This document shows positions 1 through 6,765 of a DNA stretch of 20,975 bases, piece after piece. A program made the position numbers and the translations under genes. Origin of the DNA: a virus. The stretch's first letter is position 1. Each line of letters starts with the position of its first letter. The stretch is from positions 1 to 20,975 of IMG/VR virus record IMGVR_UViG_3300020222_003397; one strand, 5' to 3'. Below the pieces are notes generated by a model, which was given only the letters and a program-made list of their open reading frames with translations, was not told the origin of the DNA and did no database searches.

Positions 1-339
1 TCACCTTTCGCCGTTCCCGCTTTCCGCTGCCTTCACCTGCTTCACGCTGCTCACCAGCCCGGGCAACGCGCTCCAATCGCTGCCCATAACGGAAAAAAAA
101 CGCCCGATCACCTCAATGATCTCATTCCCGCTCAGCGCTCCCCAGTCAGTAGCATTATCTTTCGTGATCACCGCCAGGAACTCTTTCAATTGTCCACCTT
201 TTAGCAGCTTGTTCAGCAGCGCCCGCACCTCGATCTTGATCTCGCCACCGTCCAGCATCGCTGCCAGCCCAATCTCATCCAATATGTTCCACGCCTCCGT
301 TACCACGTCCAGATTCGTATATACTTTGATCTCCATCAT
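1..339 (-). CDS. Possible tail-assembly chaperone
   Basis: A 112-residue, mostly helical protein whose stop codon falls exactly on the window edge, so it is complete. The start chosen is the ATG at 339 (a second ATG follows at 336), because GAGGAG lies just upstream; earlier in-frame codons have no ribosome site. There is no signal peptide or membrane segment. The acidic, helical C-terminal half, with an EIIEVIGRFF stretch, resembles the small chaperones that sit before the tape-measure gene in long-tailed phages. Its position after the lectin-like tail gene fits that role. The family assignment is inference from size, composition and place; no diagnostic motif is visible. It could equally be an unrelated small tail protein. 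Confidence 0.5.
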   Translation of the reverse strand: MMEIKVYTNLDVVTEAWNILDEIGLAAMLDGGEIKIEVRALLNKLLKGGQLKEFLAVITKDNATDWGALSGNEIIEVIGRFFSVMGSDWSALPGLVSSVKQVKAAESGNGER

Positions 340-356
340 ATCTCCTCTTTTACTGA

Positions 357-563
357 TTATTCTGCTGCCGGTGCAGTAAATGTGACTTCTACTCTCGGGC
401 AAGCAGCCAATATCGCCTGCACACTTTCATAAGCAGTACTGGCTAACACGCAAATAGGCAATACAAACCCGTCAGCATGGGCAATCGGATCAAGCACATA
501 GATGTTATCATAGACGCCGCGAACGGCATCAGCTTGTTCTGCCGTTAGATATATCATGCTCAT
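357..563 (-). CDS. Small conserved-type phage tail-region protein
   Basis: A 68-residue protein beginning MSMIYLTAEQADAVRG. Its ATG at 563 overlaps the stop of the preceding gene by four bases (ATGA), with GGGGG four bases upstream, so translation is probably coupled. Small proteins with a similar opening (LTxxQADAVRG, then a short segment about a position or value and 'LP..VL') are common beside tail-fibre genes of Mu-like and other phages, where they have no assigned function. No membrane segment or catalytic motif is visible. It ends just before the possible chaperone gene. The coding call is well supported by coupling and ribosome site; the role is unknown. Confidence 0.65.
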   Translation of the reverse strand: MSMIYLTAEQADAVRGVYDNIYVLDPIAHADGFVLPICVLASTAYESVQAILAACPRVEVTFTAPAAE

Positions 564-1411
564 ATTGCCCCCATCTCTTCCAGATAGATAGCAATTGCTC
601 CGTTGAAACTTGCCCACTCTCCGGAGGTCAAATGCAATCCGGCAAAAAACACGGCAGGGTATATTGCTTTCCCATTGCCAAACACACCGTTTATGTTACT
701 CCCGCCCAAAACAATTGTTTTCAATGTTCCGGCAGGAACTCCCACTGCAGCACTGTTTGCGGAGACCGCAACCGAATAATTACCGTCCACGATGAAATGA
801 TGATGCGTCGATAACGCCCTGGTCATAGCAATATAGCGGGAATTACTGGTGATTGTTCCAGCAGCAGTAAGTGCCGCTGCTCCGTTCATCCTGTAAGCAA
901 GCTTACCATCACTATATATATGCAACCGGATAATGCCGTCACCGACAGTCCCGGTTGACCAGCCGACATCATACCAGCCGTTGGTTTGCGGGATAGAATC
1001 CCAATGTGCTACCCAGCCGATGATCGCATTGTTCCTTTTGTATTTCATGCCATCATCAGTCGGTTGGAATCCGGTGTCAACATAATTCGTTGAACCGTTT
1101 GTAGTGTAACCTTTTATCTGCTCCCACGTCGGCGTATTAACCGCTCTCCCGGTCTCAGCAGGGTTGACCACATTCAGCAAACCAGCCTGCTCTGTGTGTG
1201 CGGTATAATACAGCTCCAAACAAGCTAATTTATCCCATATTCCTGAGGATATCATTGATTTAATCAAGGTGTTATACACATTGGCTATGGCACTGGTCGG
1301 CCGCACTGTCATGGCAGCAATATATGCCTTTGTCTCCGGCAATATCCTCTTCCGGACGCTGACATTGCCATTCAGCCAGCTCATCCGCCCCAATTGACCC
1401 AGCCGGTTCAT
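560..1411 (-). CDS. Lectin-like (concanavalin/LamG-type) tail or adhesin protein
   Basis: A 283-residue protein. The N-terminal third (to about residue 95) is a helical segment rich in phage-like text. The rest is predicted beta-sheet rich, with many Gly, Asn, Thr and Trp residues and a pattern seen in jelly-roll carbohydrate-binding domains of phage tail proteins: a 'GYTTNGSTNYVDTGFQPT' stretch around residues 105-122, then alternating strands with 'FIVDGNYSVAV'. Mu-like phages often encode such a protein for surface attachment. Its ATG at 1411 overlaps the stop of the preceding gene by four bases (ATGA). There is no signal peptide, as expected for a virion protein. The fold assignment is inference from the residue pattern; the ligand is unknown. 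Confidence 0.6.
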   Translation of the reverse strand: MNRLGQLGRMSWLNGNVSVRKRILPETKAYIAAMTVRPTSAIANVYNTLIKSMISSGIWDKLACLELYYTAHTEQAGLLNVVNPAETGRAVNTPTWEQIKGYTTNGSTNYVDTGFQPTDDGMKYKRNNAIIGWVAHWDSIPQTNGWYDVGWSTGTVGDGIIRLHIYSDGKLAYRMNGAAALTAAGTITSNSRYIAMTRALSTHHHFIVDGNYSVAVSANSAAVGVPAGTLKTIVLGGSNINGVFGNGKAIYPAVFFAGLHLTSGEWASFNGAIAIYLEEMGAI

Positions 1412-1707
1412 AACGCCACGCTAACGTTGCATATCCCGCCGATTACGGCTACCTTGTGCCCCGCTGCCACCGGAATCCACAGCTCGCTCCCTTCCATGAT
1501 TATAATATCGGTGCTGACTGCCACCGGCGTCGCTCCCGTCACGTATCTCACATTACCGCCCGTCGCCACCAACCGCACTAACCTGCCCCGGGTGGCATCG
1601 ATCACTCCGGACGCAGCACTCGCATTTGTCCCGTCCAGATCAGTATTCTTCACCAGCTCCACGACCCCTGTCGACCGTCCGTTCAAATCCAATACTATTT
1701 TAGTCAT
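1408..1707 (-). CDS. Small beta-rich virion-associated protein
   Basis: A 99-residue protein made of short strands separated by Gly, Thr and Asn turns, ending in 'IPVAAGHKVAVIGGICNVSV'. Comparable roughly 100-residue proteins with a 'VRLVATG…', 'ME.SELWIPVAAGHKVAV' layout occur next to tail-fibre or adhesin genes in many phages and are taken to be small structural proteins; the function is not established. The ATG at 1707 is preceded by GAGAGG at a suitable distance. It is coupled by ATGA overlap to the lectin-like gene downstream, suggesting the two products are made together. It sits behind a repeat-containing leader that also occurs ahead of the gene starting at 3231. Confidence 0.6.
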   Translation of the reverse strand: MTKIVLDLNGRSTGVVELVKNTDLDGTNASAASGVIDATRGRLVRLVATGGNVRYVTGATPVAVSTDIIIMEGSELWIPVAAGHKVAVIGGICNVSVAL

Positions 1708-1784
1708 CTATCTTTCCTCTCGCCGGCATCGCCGGTCTGTTGCATAATCCCGCTTATCCCTTATTCATCCGTCCGATCCGCGTT
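1708..1784 (-). repeat. Repeat-bearing leader with small GC hairpin
   Basis: This 77-base gap contains, in transcription order, a GATAGAACGCGGAT segment, a GGGATAAGCGG segment, a TTATGCAACAGACCGG segment and a short hairpin (CCGGC-GAT-GCCGG) immediately before the ribosome site of the gene at 1707. The same blocks in the same order lie before the gene at 3231. No other coding signal is present. Confidence 0.6.
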
Positions 1785-2069
1785 CTATCTCTTCCGCACG
1801 CCCTTCGGGCTGATCTGCTCATTATTGATCAGATTCAATTCAAACGCCGTCAGTTCTTCTCGCAAGATCTGACGCAACCGGTCTTCCGTCAAACTCCCAC
1901 TCCGCAGCAGTGCCATGTCCTTGTCCAAACACGCCATCTTTTGCTCCAGTTCATCGATCCGCCGATCCCGTCCGTCTTCCTTATCCCCGCGCTTTTTCAG
2001 GTAATACAGCACGTATGCGTTGATCAACCCTATTATGGTTATCACGATTGTTCCCGGATTCAGCATCAT
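1785..2069 (-). CDS. Small membrane-anchored coiled-coil protein, possible holin or spanin
   Basis: A 94-residue protein with one hydrophobic helix near the N-terminus (about residues 7-24, 'TIVITIIGLINAYVLYYL'), followed by basic residues and a charged heptad-like helix (about 32-75). It lies directly after the glucosaminidase-type lysin, and its first ATG overlaps the lysin stop by four bases (ATGA); a second in-frame ATG at 2066 may be used instead. Small one-helix proteins next to a lysin commonly act as holins, antiholins or inner-membrane spanin subunits. The sequence alone does not choose between these. The lysis role is inference from topology and neighbours. Confidence 0.55.
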   Translation of the reverse strand: MMLNPGTIVITIIGLINAYVLYYLKKRGDKEDGRDRRIDELEQKMACLDKDMALLRSGSLTEDRLRQILREELTAFELNLINNEQISPKGVRKR

Positions 2070-2542
2070 TCCCCCAAGACCTTCCGGATTCGTTCCGCAA
2101 TCTTCACCACATTCTTCGTATAGTTCACCGCCGTGGCATACCTGCCTCCCCGCGGTCTCACGAAGTCATGCTTCACCATCATCTCCACCGTCACCGTATC
2201 ACCTTCATTACGATACAGATACTCCCTCGCCATCAGATGAATATACGCTCCTATCCCGCTCTCCCAGCTCGGAAAGAACCGGTTCCCGCCATCATCCACG
2301 TTGCCCACGTTATAGATGTTACGTGTCTTCCTGGTGCGCACCGCTGCCGGATTCACGCCAAAATGACTTTCTAATACACCCTGTGCTAAAGCAAGCACTG
2401 GATCTACCCTATACTGCTCCGCCTTCACCGCCACTGCATGTGCGATCGCTTCCAAATCCCAGTCCGCCGGGATCTCCGCTTTCTTGCCAAACATGTCCAG
2501 GCACATCCGCTGGATCACCAGTTTTACTTGCTCCCAGGTCAT
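2066..2542 (-). CDS. Glucosaminidase-type peptidoglycan hydrolase (endolysin)
   Basis: A 158-residue lysin that probably cuts the glycan strands of peptidoglycan to release virions. Residues around 45-95 match the glucosaminidase/FlgJ-type lysozyme pattern: 'VDPVLALAQGVLESHFG' holds the likely catalytic Glu, followed by 'TRNIYNVGN' and an 'FPSWESGIGAYIHLM' segment typical of the family's substrate-groove helices. No signal peptide is visible, so export would rely on a holin. The start is the ATG at 2542, because it overlaps the stop of the upstream gene as ATGA and follows AGGG; an upstream in-frame start at 2635 would overlap that gene deeply and has no ribosome site. The small membrane gene follows, coupled by overlap. 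Confidence 0.8.
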   Translation of the reverse strand: MTWEQVKLVIQRMCLDMFGKKAEIPADWDLEAIAHAVAVKAEQYRVDPVLALAQGVLESHFGVNPAAVRTRKTRNIYNVGNVDDGGNRFFPSWESGIGAYIHLMAREYLYRNEGDTVTVEMMVKHDFVRPRGGRYATAVNYTKNVVKIAERIRKVLGE

Positions 2543-3231
2543 GCCGGTGTCCCTAATATGTTGTATTGAATCTTGCCGGCTTTGATATCTACACTCTGTG
2601 GCTCTGGGAATAAATACCCGGACTTGACTGCACATACATAATACGTGCCCAATTTCAGCAACAGCAGATACATCCCGTCTTTGTCCGCCATATCGCCAAT
2701 CGTATATCCGCCACCCGTGGCTGTTACGCCCACTTCCGTGATCGGCTCTCCACCTTCATTCCGCACATAACCCCATAGTATCCCGCTTGGCTCCGCCGCC
2801 AATACGCTCAACGCCGCTCCCGTCACTTCGCTGCTGATCTCGCGTTTGCCAATCACCTTGACAGTAATCGTGTTCCCGCTTTCTGCCAACTTCACCACGT
2901 TCACCTGAATCCCCCAGGCGCATACGACCATATCAGTATTCTCCGGATCCACCAGCATCACGTCCACCCGCTTGTTGTTAAACGCCGCCCGCAGATAATC
3001 CCATTCCTCCTTGCTCACCCGCAACGTCCCAACCTCGGTCTCCACTACCTCCGTCTCCGTCAGCCCTTGACCCGTGGACAGCATCTTCACCACGCCTTGT
3101 ACCAGCGTGATCCGCGCCACTTCATCCGGCAGTTCCAGTTGATCCCATTCCGCCAGCACATCAGTCGCCAAATCAACCTCCGCCAGTGGCGTCCCTGCCA
3201 ACCTGACAAATACCTCATAAAACCTTCTCAT
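2539..3231 (-). CDS. Tail-tube-like virion protein with C-terminal carboxypeptidase-regulatory/Ig-like domain
   Basis: A 230-residue protein in two parts. Residues 1-135 align by eye with the whole of the protein encoded at 3884-3414: both open with an 'F..xxxR.A.TP' pattern and share a 'LR.A..N.kVD.m.vD.e..d.v..aW' core. The two are probably paralogues and, from their place after the capsid gene, candidate tail-tube or neck proteins. Residues 151-228 form an added beta-rich domain, with 'GYVRNEGGEPITEVGVTATG' followed by 'DKDGMYLLLLKLGTYYVCAV', the pattern of carboxypeptidase-regulatory-like folds. Such domains decorate phage virions and may bind surfaces. The ATG at 3231 follows AGGAG. It overlaps the lysin gene by four bases. 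Confidence 0.65.
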   Translation of the reverse strand: MRRFYEVFVRLAGTPLAEVDLATDVLAEWDQLELPDEVARITLVQGVVKMLSTGQGLTETEVVETEVGTLRVSKEEWDYLRAAFNNKRVDVMLVDPENTDMVVCAWGIQVNVVKLAESGNTITVKVIGKREISSEVTGAALSVLAAEPSGILWGYVRNEGGEPITEVGVTATGGGYTIGDMADKDGMYLLLLKLGTYYVCAVKSGYLFPEPQSVDIKAGKIQYNILGTPA

Positions 3232-3413
3232 CTATCTCCTCTCTTACCGGCACCGCCGGTCTGTTCAGTTGCACATGCTCCGCTTGTCCATCCTTTATCC
3301 GTCTCATCCGCATTCTATCCCCGCCCGTGCTTTTCGGTTTTTCCGCGGTTAATATCCGGGAACGGACATCTCTGCCCGCCCCCGTTCTCTGTTCAGTTGC
3401 ACCTGGATAATCA
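3232..3413 (-). repeat. Repeat cluster between two virion genes
   Basis: This 182-base gap holds two copies of a GTGCAACTGAACAGA block (near 3405-3391 and 3276-3262), GATAGAATGCGGAT and GACGGATAAAGGATGGACAA blocks, and an ACCGGC-GGT-GCCGGT hairpin just before the ribosome site of the gene at 3231. These match the gap at 1708-1784. A 21-codon reading frame (ATG at 3414, stop near 3349) and a longer frame crossing the gap exist, but both consist of repeat sequence and I do not call them genes. Confidence 0.6.
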
Positions 3414-3884
3414 TCACACACTTACGGTTACATGCGTAAACGGTGTATTCGCTGCCCCCGTCCCACGCTTGCATTCCCCGCCGATCTTCAGCGTCGGTTG
3501 CTCTCCGCTTTGAAAGTCCGCCGCTGGATACACGATCGTGTTCCACACGGCCAGACCAACACTATCCTGCTCGCTGTCGATGAACAGCAGATCCACCTTC
3601 ACATTCAGTAATGCGCTGCGCAACGTCGCAAAGTTGGCTGCACTGAACCCGATCGCATGGATCTCTGCCATGCCCTTTTCACTGCCGGTATAGGTCTGTC
3701 CACCGCCCAGTTCTGTCTGTCCATCAGCCTCAATCCCGATTTTCACGCCATCTTTGGTCGGCAAACCCACCAGCTTCGTCCAGTTGGTGATTGCCAGCGT
3801 TGCTCCGGCACCCGTCTTCGTCACGCTGCTTACCGGCGTCGCTGCCACCCGGTAAAAGATGCTGTCAAAGTTCCTGACTGCCAT
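3414..3884 (-). CDS. Tail-tube-like virion protein, paralogue of the next gene
   Basis: A 156-residue protein with no signal peptide or membrane helix. It is rich in short beta strands and Gly/Thr turns, as in major tail proteins of siphophages. The central segment 'ATLRSALLNVKVDLLFIDSE' and the following 'VGLAVWNTIVYP' correspond to 'YLRAAFNNKRVDVMLVDPE' and 'VVCAWGIQV' in the downstream protein. The ATG at 3884 shares a base with the stop of the upstream gene (TGATG) and has GGAGG six bases away; a GTG three bases earlier is less well spaced. The virion role is inferred from its position between capsid and lysin genes and from the fold pattern. A neck or connector protein is an alternative. 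Confidence 0.6.
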   Translation of the reverse strand: MAVRNFDSIFYRVAATPVSSVTKTGAGATLAITNWTKLVGLPTKDGVKIGIEADGQTELGGGQTYTGSEKGMAEIHAIGFSAANFATLRSALLNVKVDLLFIDSEQDSVGLAVWNTIVYPAADFQSGEQPTLKIGGECKRGTGAANTPFTHVTVSV

Positions 3885-4345
3885 CACTTGCCTCCTTCAT
3901 TCTTGTTCTTCAAAACAAATCCGATGGCGTTGCTCCGCTGCGCAATACTGCTAACCTCATATGCCGCCTGCACCGCGGTCTCGATACTGCCGTATTTCTT
4001 CACCAGCGCATTCACCTCACGTCGGCTCAACATCGCCACCACTGTGTTCGTTACGATTTTCTTCCGCTCCGCACCGCTTATGTTGCCATGCTTCTTCTCC
4101 GCCACAACTATCCATTCGATGATGCGCACCAATAGCGCCTCGATCTGACTGTCGCCGATCTCCAGCCCCAGCCACTGAAACAGCCGCTTGACCACCGGCA
4201 ATAGCAGTATCACGCCTATCGGCTTCAACCAGTCCAGCCAGTTATCTCCCTTTTCGGTGGACGCCGGCATCACTGCCGGCGCCACCACAAGGAGCACGAT
4301 GAATAATATGATCCCCAGCCCGTTCATCCACTTCATGCTACGCAT
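3884..4345 (-). CDS. LL-H-type holin-like membrane protein
   Basis: A 153-residue protein with two hydrophobic stretches (about residues 9-28, 'GLGIILFIVLLVVAPAVM', and 42-60, 'PIGVILLLPVVKRLFQWLG'). They are followed by a helical soluble tail with 'IIEWIVVAEKKHGNISGAER' and a later 'ALVKKYGSIETAVQAAY'. This tail resembles the C-terminal region of the LL-H holin family, where an N-terminal anchor precedes a segment ending in an 'IE.AV' helix. If so it forms the membrane lesion that frees the lysin. The ATG at 4345 follows GGAGGTGG. The gene is oddly placed, between the capsid and tail-tube-like genes rather than beside the lysin, so a virion-assembly membrane protein is also possible. Confidence 0.55.
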   Translation of the reverse strand: MRSMKWMNGLGIILFIVLLVVAPAVMPASTEKGDNWLDWLKPIGVILLLPVVKRLFQWLGLEIGDSQIEALLVRIIEWIVVAEKKHGNISGAERKKIVTNTVVAMLSRREVNALVKKYGSIETAVQAAYEVSSIAQRSNAIGFVLKNKNEGGK

Positions 4346-4359
4346 CTTCCACCTCCATC

Positions 4360-5232
4360 TCAGTTGTCGCGCACAGTTACGGCATAGTCATCGTTCTGCG
4401 TGCACTTGCCCTGCTTGGCATACAGATTCCACTTCTCTTTCCCACTGCCCACGTCCATCTCCGGTCCCAGCATCTTATACGCATGCCGGCCGTAAGCCAC
4501 CGCATAACGCTGGTAATAGATCGCACAGTCCTTTCCGCTTTGAGCCACCTGTCCTGTGGTCGCATTCAGCACGGGCATCTCACTGTCCGGCACCAGGATC
4601 ACTTTGAATCCGCGGATCATTCCGATCAGATTCAACGGAATTACTTCGCCCTTGTCACCCATCTTGTCCCGGCTGATGAAGTTCGGTATGCTCACCACAT
4701 CGGCATAGTCACTCGCCCCGATCGCGGCATAACGGTCGCTAAACGGCGCTTTAGCATTGTTCAACGCCGTCGCAGCTGCTATAAAGTCCGCATCCGTCAG
4801 TTTGTTGTCCGTGCTGTCCTTCTTCTTCAACCGCTGTCCGGATTTCGTTGCATCGGCTATCGCAGCCAGTAACAACCCGTTTCGATAGGTCTTGTGTGCT
4901 TGCACTCCGCCCCAGGCACGTGTGTCGCGCAGATTGATGTTCGTCTCCAATTGCTCGCCCACGCCCACCAGAATCGGATATCCCTTCTCATCACTGATCG
5001 CCAGGTTGATCGTGTCTTCCACCGAGCCGTTATCAAAGCTCTCGCCCGTGATCGGCATCGTCAGCACCGCCCCAGGCGTAAATTTCGGAATCACCAAAGT
5101 GTCTTCCTGTCCCTTCAGTTCTCCGCTCCGGTCATGCACCGTTGCCAGGATGTCGATCTCATCTTTCTTGCTCTCGATCTCGATCTCCATCACCTTCGCC
5201 AGAAACTGCTTCTGTCCAAAGCCCGTCGCCAT
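4360..5232 (-). CDS. Major capsid protein (HK97-like fold, inferred)
   Basis: A 290-residue protein placed immediately after the protease/scaffold gene, the usual site of the major head protein in Mu-like phages. The N-terminal 35 residues are a charged helix, followed by 'DTLVIPKFTPGAVLTMPITG' (about residues 44-63), a pattern like the extended arm of HK97-fold and P22-type coats. The middle has 'NGLLLAAIADATKSGQRL' and an 'AAATALNNAKAPFSDRYAAI' segment in the style of coat proteins. The end carries 'YAVAYGRHAYKMLGPEMDVG'. The ATG at 5232 overlaps the protease stop as TGATG, with AGGAGG upstream, so expression is coupled to the scaffold. The fold is inferred; no close family member is recognised with certainty. 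Confidence 0.75.
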   Translation of the reverse strand: MATGFGQKQFLAKVMEIEIESKKDEIDILATVHDRSGELKGQEDTLVIPKFTPGAVLTMPITGESFDNGSVEDTINLAISDEKGYPILVGVGEQLETNINLRDTRAWGGVQAHKTYRNGLLLAAIADATKSGQRLKKKDSTDNKLTDADFIAAATALNNAKAPFSDRYAAIGASDYADVVSIPNFISRDKMGDKGEVIPLNLIGMIRGFKVILVPDSEMPVLNATTGQVAQSGKDCAIYYQRYAVAYGRHAYKMLGPEMDVGSGKEKWNLYAKQGKCTQNDDYAVTVRDN

Positions 5233-5690
5233 CACTTCCCTCCTTTCATGTATGCGTCATACAGTTCGTTGAACCGCTCCGGACGCACATCAAACATTTT
5301 GCGAGCCAGGGCGGTGTTATTCACCAGTTCCGCATAGCTCTTCACCTTATCCAGATCATTGCCCTCACCGCCTGTTCCGCCTTCTCCCGCCGGGAGTTGC
5401 TTTTCCCGGGTCAGATTCAGGGCTGCCGAATTACTGATCAGTTGCTCATACAGCTTGCGATCCTGATTGATCAAAGCCACAGCCAATTCACGCTGAGCCG
5501 GGAGCAGCTTGCCTCTATTGATCGCCGCTTCCACTTCCTGCCCGTTCAATTTTACGTTCAGTTCCGCCACCTGCTGCTCATTCGCCACCTTCGCTTCCGC
5601 CAAAGTCACGATCTCGCCCTGCAGCCGCTTCACTTCCGCCTTTGCTTCTTCCTCGCTGGTTACCCCCAGCAGTTTCAGCAGTTCATCCAT
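5232..5690 (-). CDS. Z: Internal-start scaffold protein (Mu Z-like)
   Basis: The protease gene contains a second well-formed start: GGAGG lies four bases before an in-frame ATG at 5690 (residue 176). Initiation here would make a 152-residue protein beginning MDELLKLLGVTSEEEAKAEV, which is exactly the coiled-coil scaffold half without the protease. In Mu the separate scaffold protein Z is made in this same way from inside gene I. The match between ribosome site, domain border and known family behaviour makes this likely; direct evidence for the shorter protein is lacking. Confidence 0.7.
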   Translation of the reverse strand: MDELLKLLGVTSEEEAKAEVKRLQGEIVTLAEAKVANEQQVAELNVKLNGQEVEAAINRGKLLPAQRELAVALINQDRKLYEQLISNSAALNLTREKQLPAGEGGTGGEGNDLDKVKSYAELVNNTALARKMFDVRPERFNELYDAYMKGGK

Positions 5691-6215
5691 TTTACCTCCA
5701 TTGGTATCGTTATTCGCTATTGCCGGCAGTTCCTGCAGATACGGAGTATTGGTCAGCGCTACGCTGTGCATTCTCCAATCTGTCATTACCTTGCCGGTAT
5801 TTCTTTCTCGCCTCCGCGTTTCGTACACCGGGCTCAAATACCGGTATTCCTTGTTCTCGATCGCTGCCCTTCCCGCCGGCGTCGGCTCCATCTCCACAAT
5901 GATCCGCCCATTATCAATCCGCATGCTCTTGCCCCAGCCCGCGGCCTTCGTGCCGCCACCCCAAATACTGTTATGATCCAGATCAAACAACAAATCGCGC
6001 CCTTCCGCTTCATAATTGTTCACCATCTCCTGCAAACGCTGCTCCGTCACGATCATGTCCCGCTCTTTCCATTCGCCCACCAAGGCCACCTGAACCGCAT
6101 AATTGCCGTTCTCCATGGAGCTGCACACAATGGCACTATCGCACACCAGCATCCCCTCCGGCATTTTACCCCGGTTCTGCTCGCCACATGCGATCAATCT
6201 CCTGCGCTTATTCAT
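5232..6215 (-). CDS. I: Mu I-type prohead protease/scaffold protein
   Basis: A 327-residue protein matching the layout of Mu gpI: an N-terminal protease domain and a C-terminal scaffold. Protease landmarks are 'DLLFDLDHNSIWGG' (about residues 74-87, with the Asp-His pair usual in this family), 'GWGKSM', 'YRYLSPVY' and 'SVALTNTPYLQELPA' near residues 151-165. The C-terminal half is helical and charged, with 'EEEAKAEVKRLQGEIVTLAEAK', the sort of coiled coil that scaffolds prohead assembly and is later cut away. The ATG at 6215 follows GAGGTGAG. The stop overlaps the capsid start (TGATG). An internal start at 5690 probably makes scaffold alone. Confidence 0.85.
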   Translation of the reverse strand: MNKRRRLIACGEQNRGKMPEGMLVCDSAIVCSSMENGNYAVQVALVGEWKERDMIVTEQRLQEMVNNYEAEGRDLLFDLDHNSIWGGGTKAAGWGKSMRIDNGRIIVEMEPTPAGRAAIENKEYRYLSPVYETRRRERNTGKVMTDWRMHSVALTNTPYLQELPAIANNDTNGGKMDELLKLLGVTSEEEAKAEVKRLQGEIVTLAEAKVANEQQVAELNVKLNGQEVEAAINRGKLLPAQRELAVALINQDRKLYEQLISNSAALNLTREKQLPAGEGGTGGEGNDLDKVKSYAELVNNTALARKMFDVRPERFNELYDAYMKGGK

Positions 6216-6375
6216 TGCTCACCTCTCGTCTCAATTATACTCACCTTATTTATCCCTTCCCGATTTATTGTCATTTTGCACCACCACCATCGTAGGGGCG
6301 CTTTCCCTCAGCGCCCCAGCCGCCATTCTCAAATCTCAATTTCATTCCGTGCCTCTCCGTGCCTTCCGTGGTAAT
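6216..6375 (-). repeat. Intergenic repeat cluster (three blocks)
   Basis: A 160-base gap. On the plus strand, 6268-6291 has a TTGTCATTTTGCACC block also present near 12658. Positions 6292-6320 hold the GC hairpin (GGGGCGCT at 6295-6302 with AGCGCCCC at 6310-6317). Positions 6321-6375 hold the CATTCTCAA and TTCCGTG…CCGTGGT blocks. A TATAAT-like hexamer lies at 6239-6234 but has no matching -35. No gene is seen. Confidence 0.75.
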
Positions 6376-6765
6376 TCACCTCACCACCTTCAACGCCACC
6401 TCGTAAATGATCAACCCCGGAAATGTCGTATTATTCCGGTACCCTTCATAATACCCCCGACCCAGATACGCTCTCTTTTCATCCCGCAAACCCTTATCCT
6501 GGAATAGCCCGATCACCGTCTCGATCATCTCCAGCATATTCCCCGGATTCCGCTCCAGCTTGCTCGTCATCAAAAACAGGATAAAGTTCATTGTCCCAAA
6601 CGGATCCTCGGTCTCAGTCCCCTCACCGCTTACATAATCGATATACACCGCCGGTGGATTGATCACCTGCTCGTCAAACCGCTCAAACTGACCCTCATAA
6701 TACTCCACTTGCTTAAATTTCGTCTCCAATACCGCCTTGATCGATTCACCAACCTCTTTCAGCAT
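6376..6765 (-). CDS. Mu gp37-like (DUF1834-type) head-tail protein
   Basis: A 129-residue protein without membrane segments. It has an N-terminal helix ('VGESIKAVLETKF'), a short central 'PPAVYIDYVSGEG' strand region and a C-terminal 'YYEGYRNNTTFPGLIIYEVAL' part, an arrangement seen in the small gp37 family encoded after gp36 in Mu-like phages. This family probably helps join head and tail, but the role is not firmly known. The start taken is the ATG at 6765, overlapping the upstream stop as TGATG with GGAGG six bases away; a GTG three bases earlier is too close to the ribosome site. Position between gpG-like and protease genes supports the call. Confidence 0.55.
   Translation of the reverse strand: MLKEVGESIKAVLETKFKQVEYYEGQFERFDEQVINPPAVYIDYVSGEGTETEDPFGTMNFILFLMTSKLERNPGNMLEMIETVIGLFQDKGLRDEKRAYLGRGYYEGYRNNTTFPGLIIYEVALKVVR

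Noticed and set aside
3215-3421. 68-codon frame across the gap between virion genes
   Set aside because: It is composed almost entirely of repeat blocks, overlaps genes at both ends and has no ribosome site.
6234-6273. Promoter before the protease gene
   Set aside because: TATAAT is present at 6239-6234, but the nearest -35-like TGACAA is 28 bases away and the correctly spaced hexamer is CGGGAA.
5142-6374. Long plus-strand open frame opposite the capsid and protease genes
   Set aside because: It is the antisense shadow of two genes with recognised family motifs; its protein is low-complexity His/Pro/Arg/Leu text with no ribosome site or domain.
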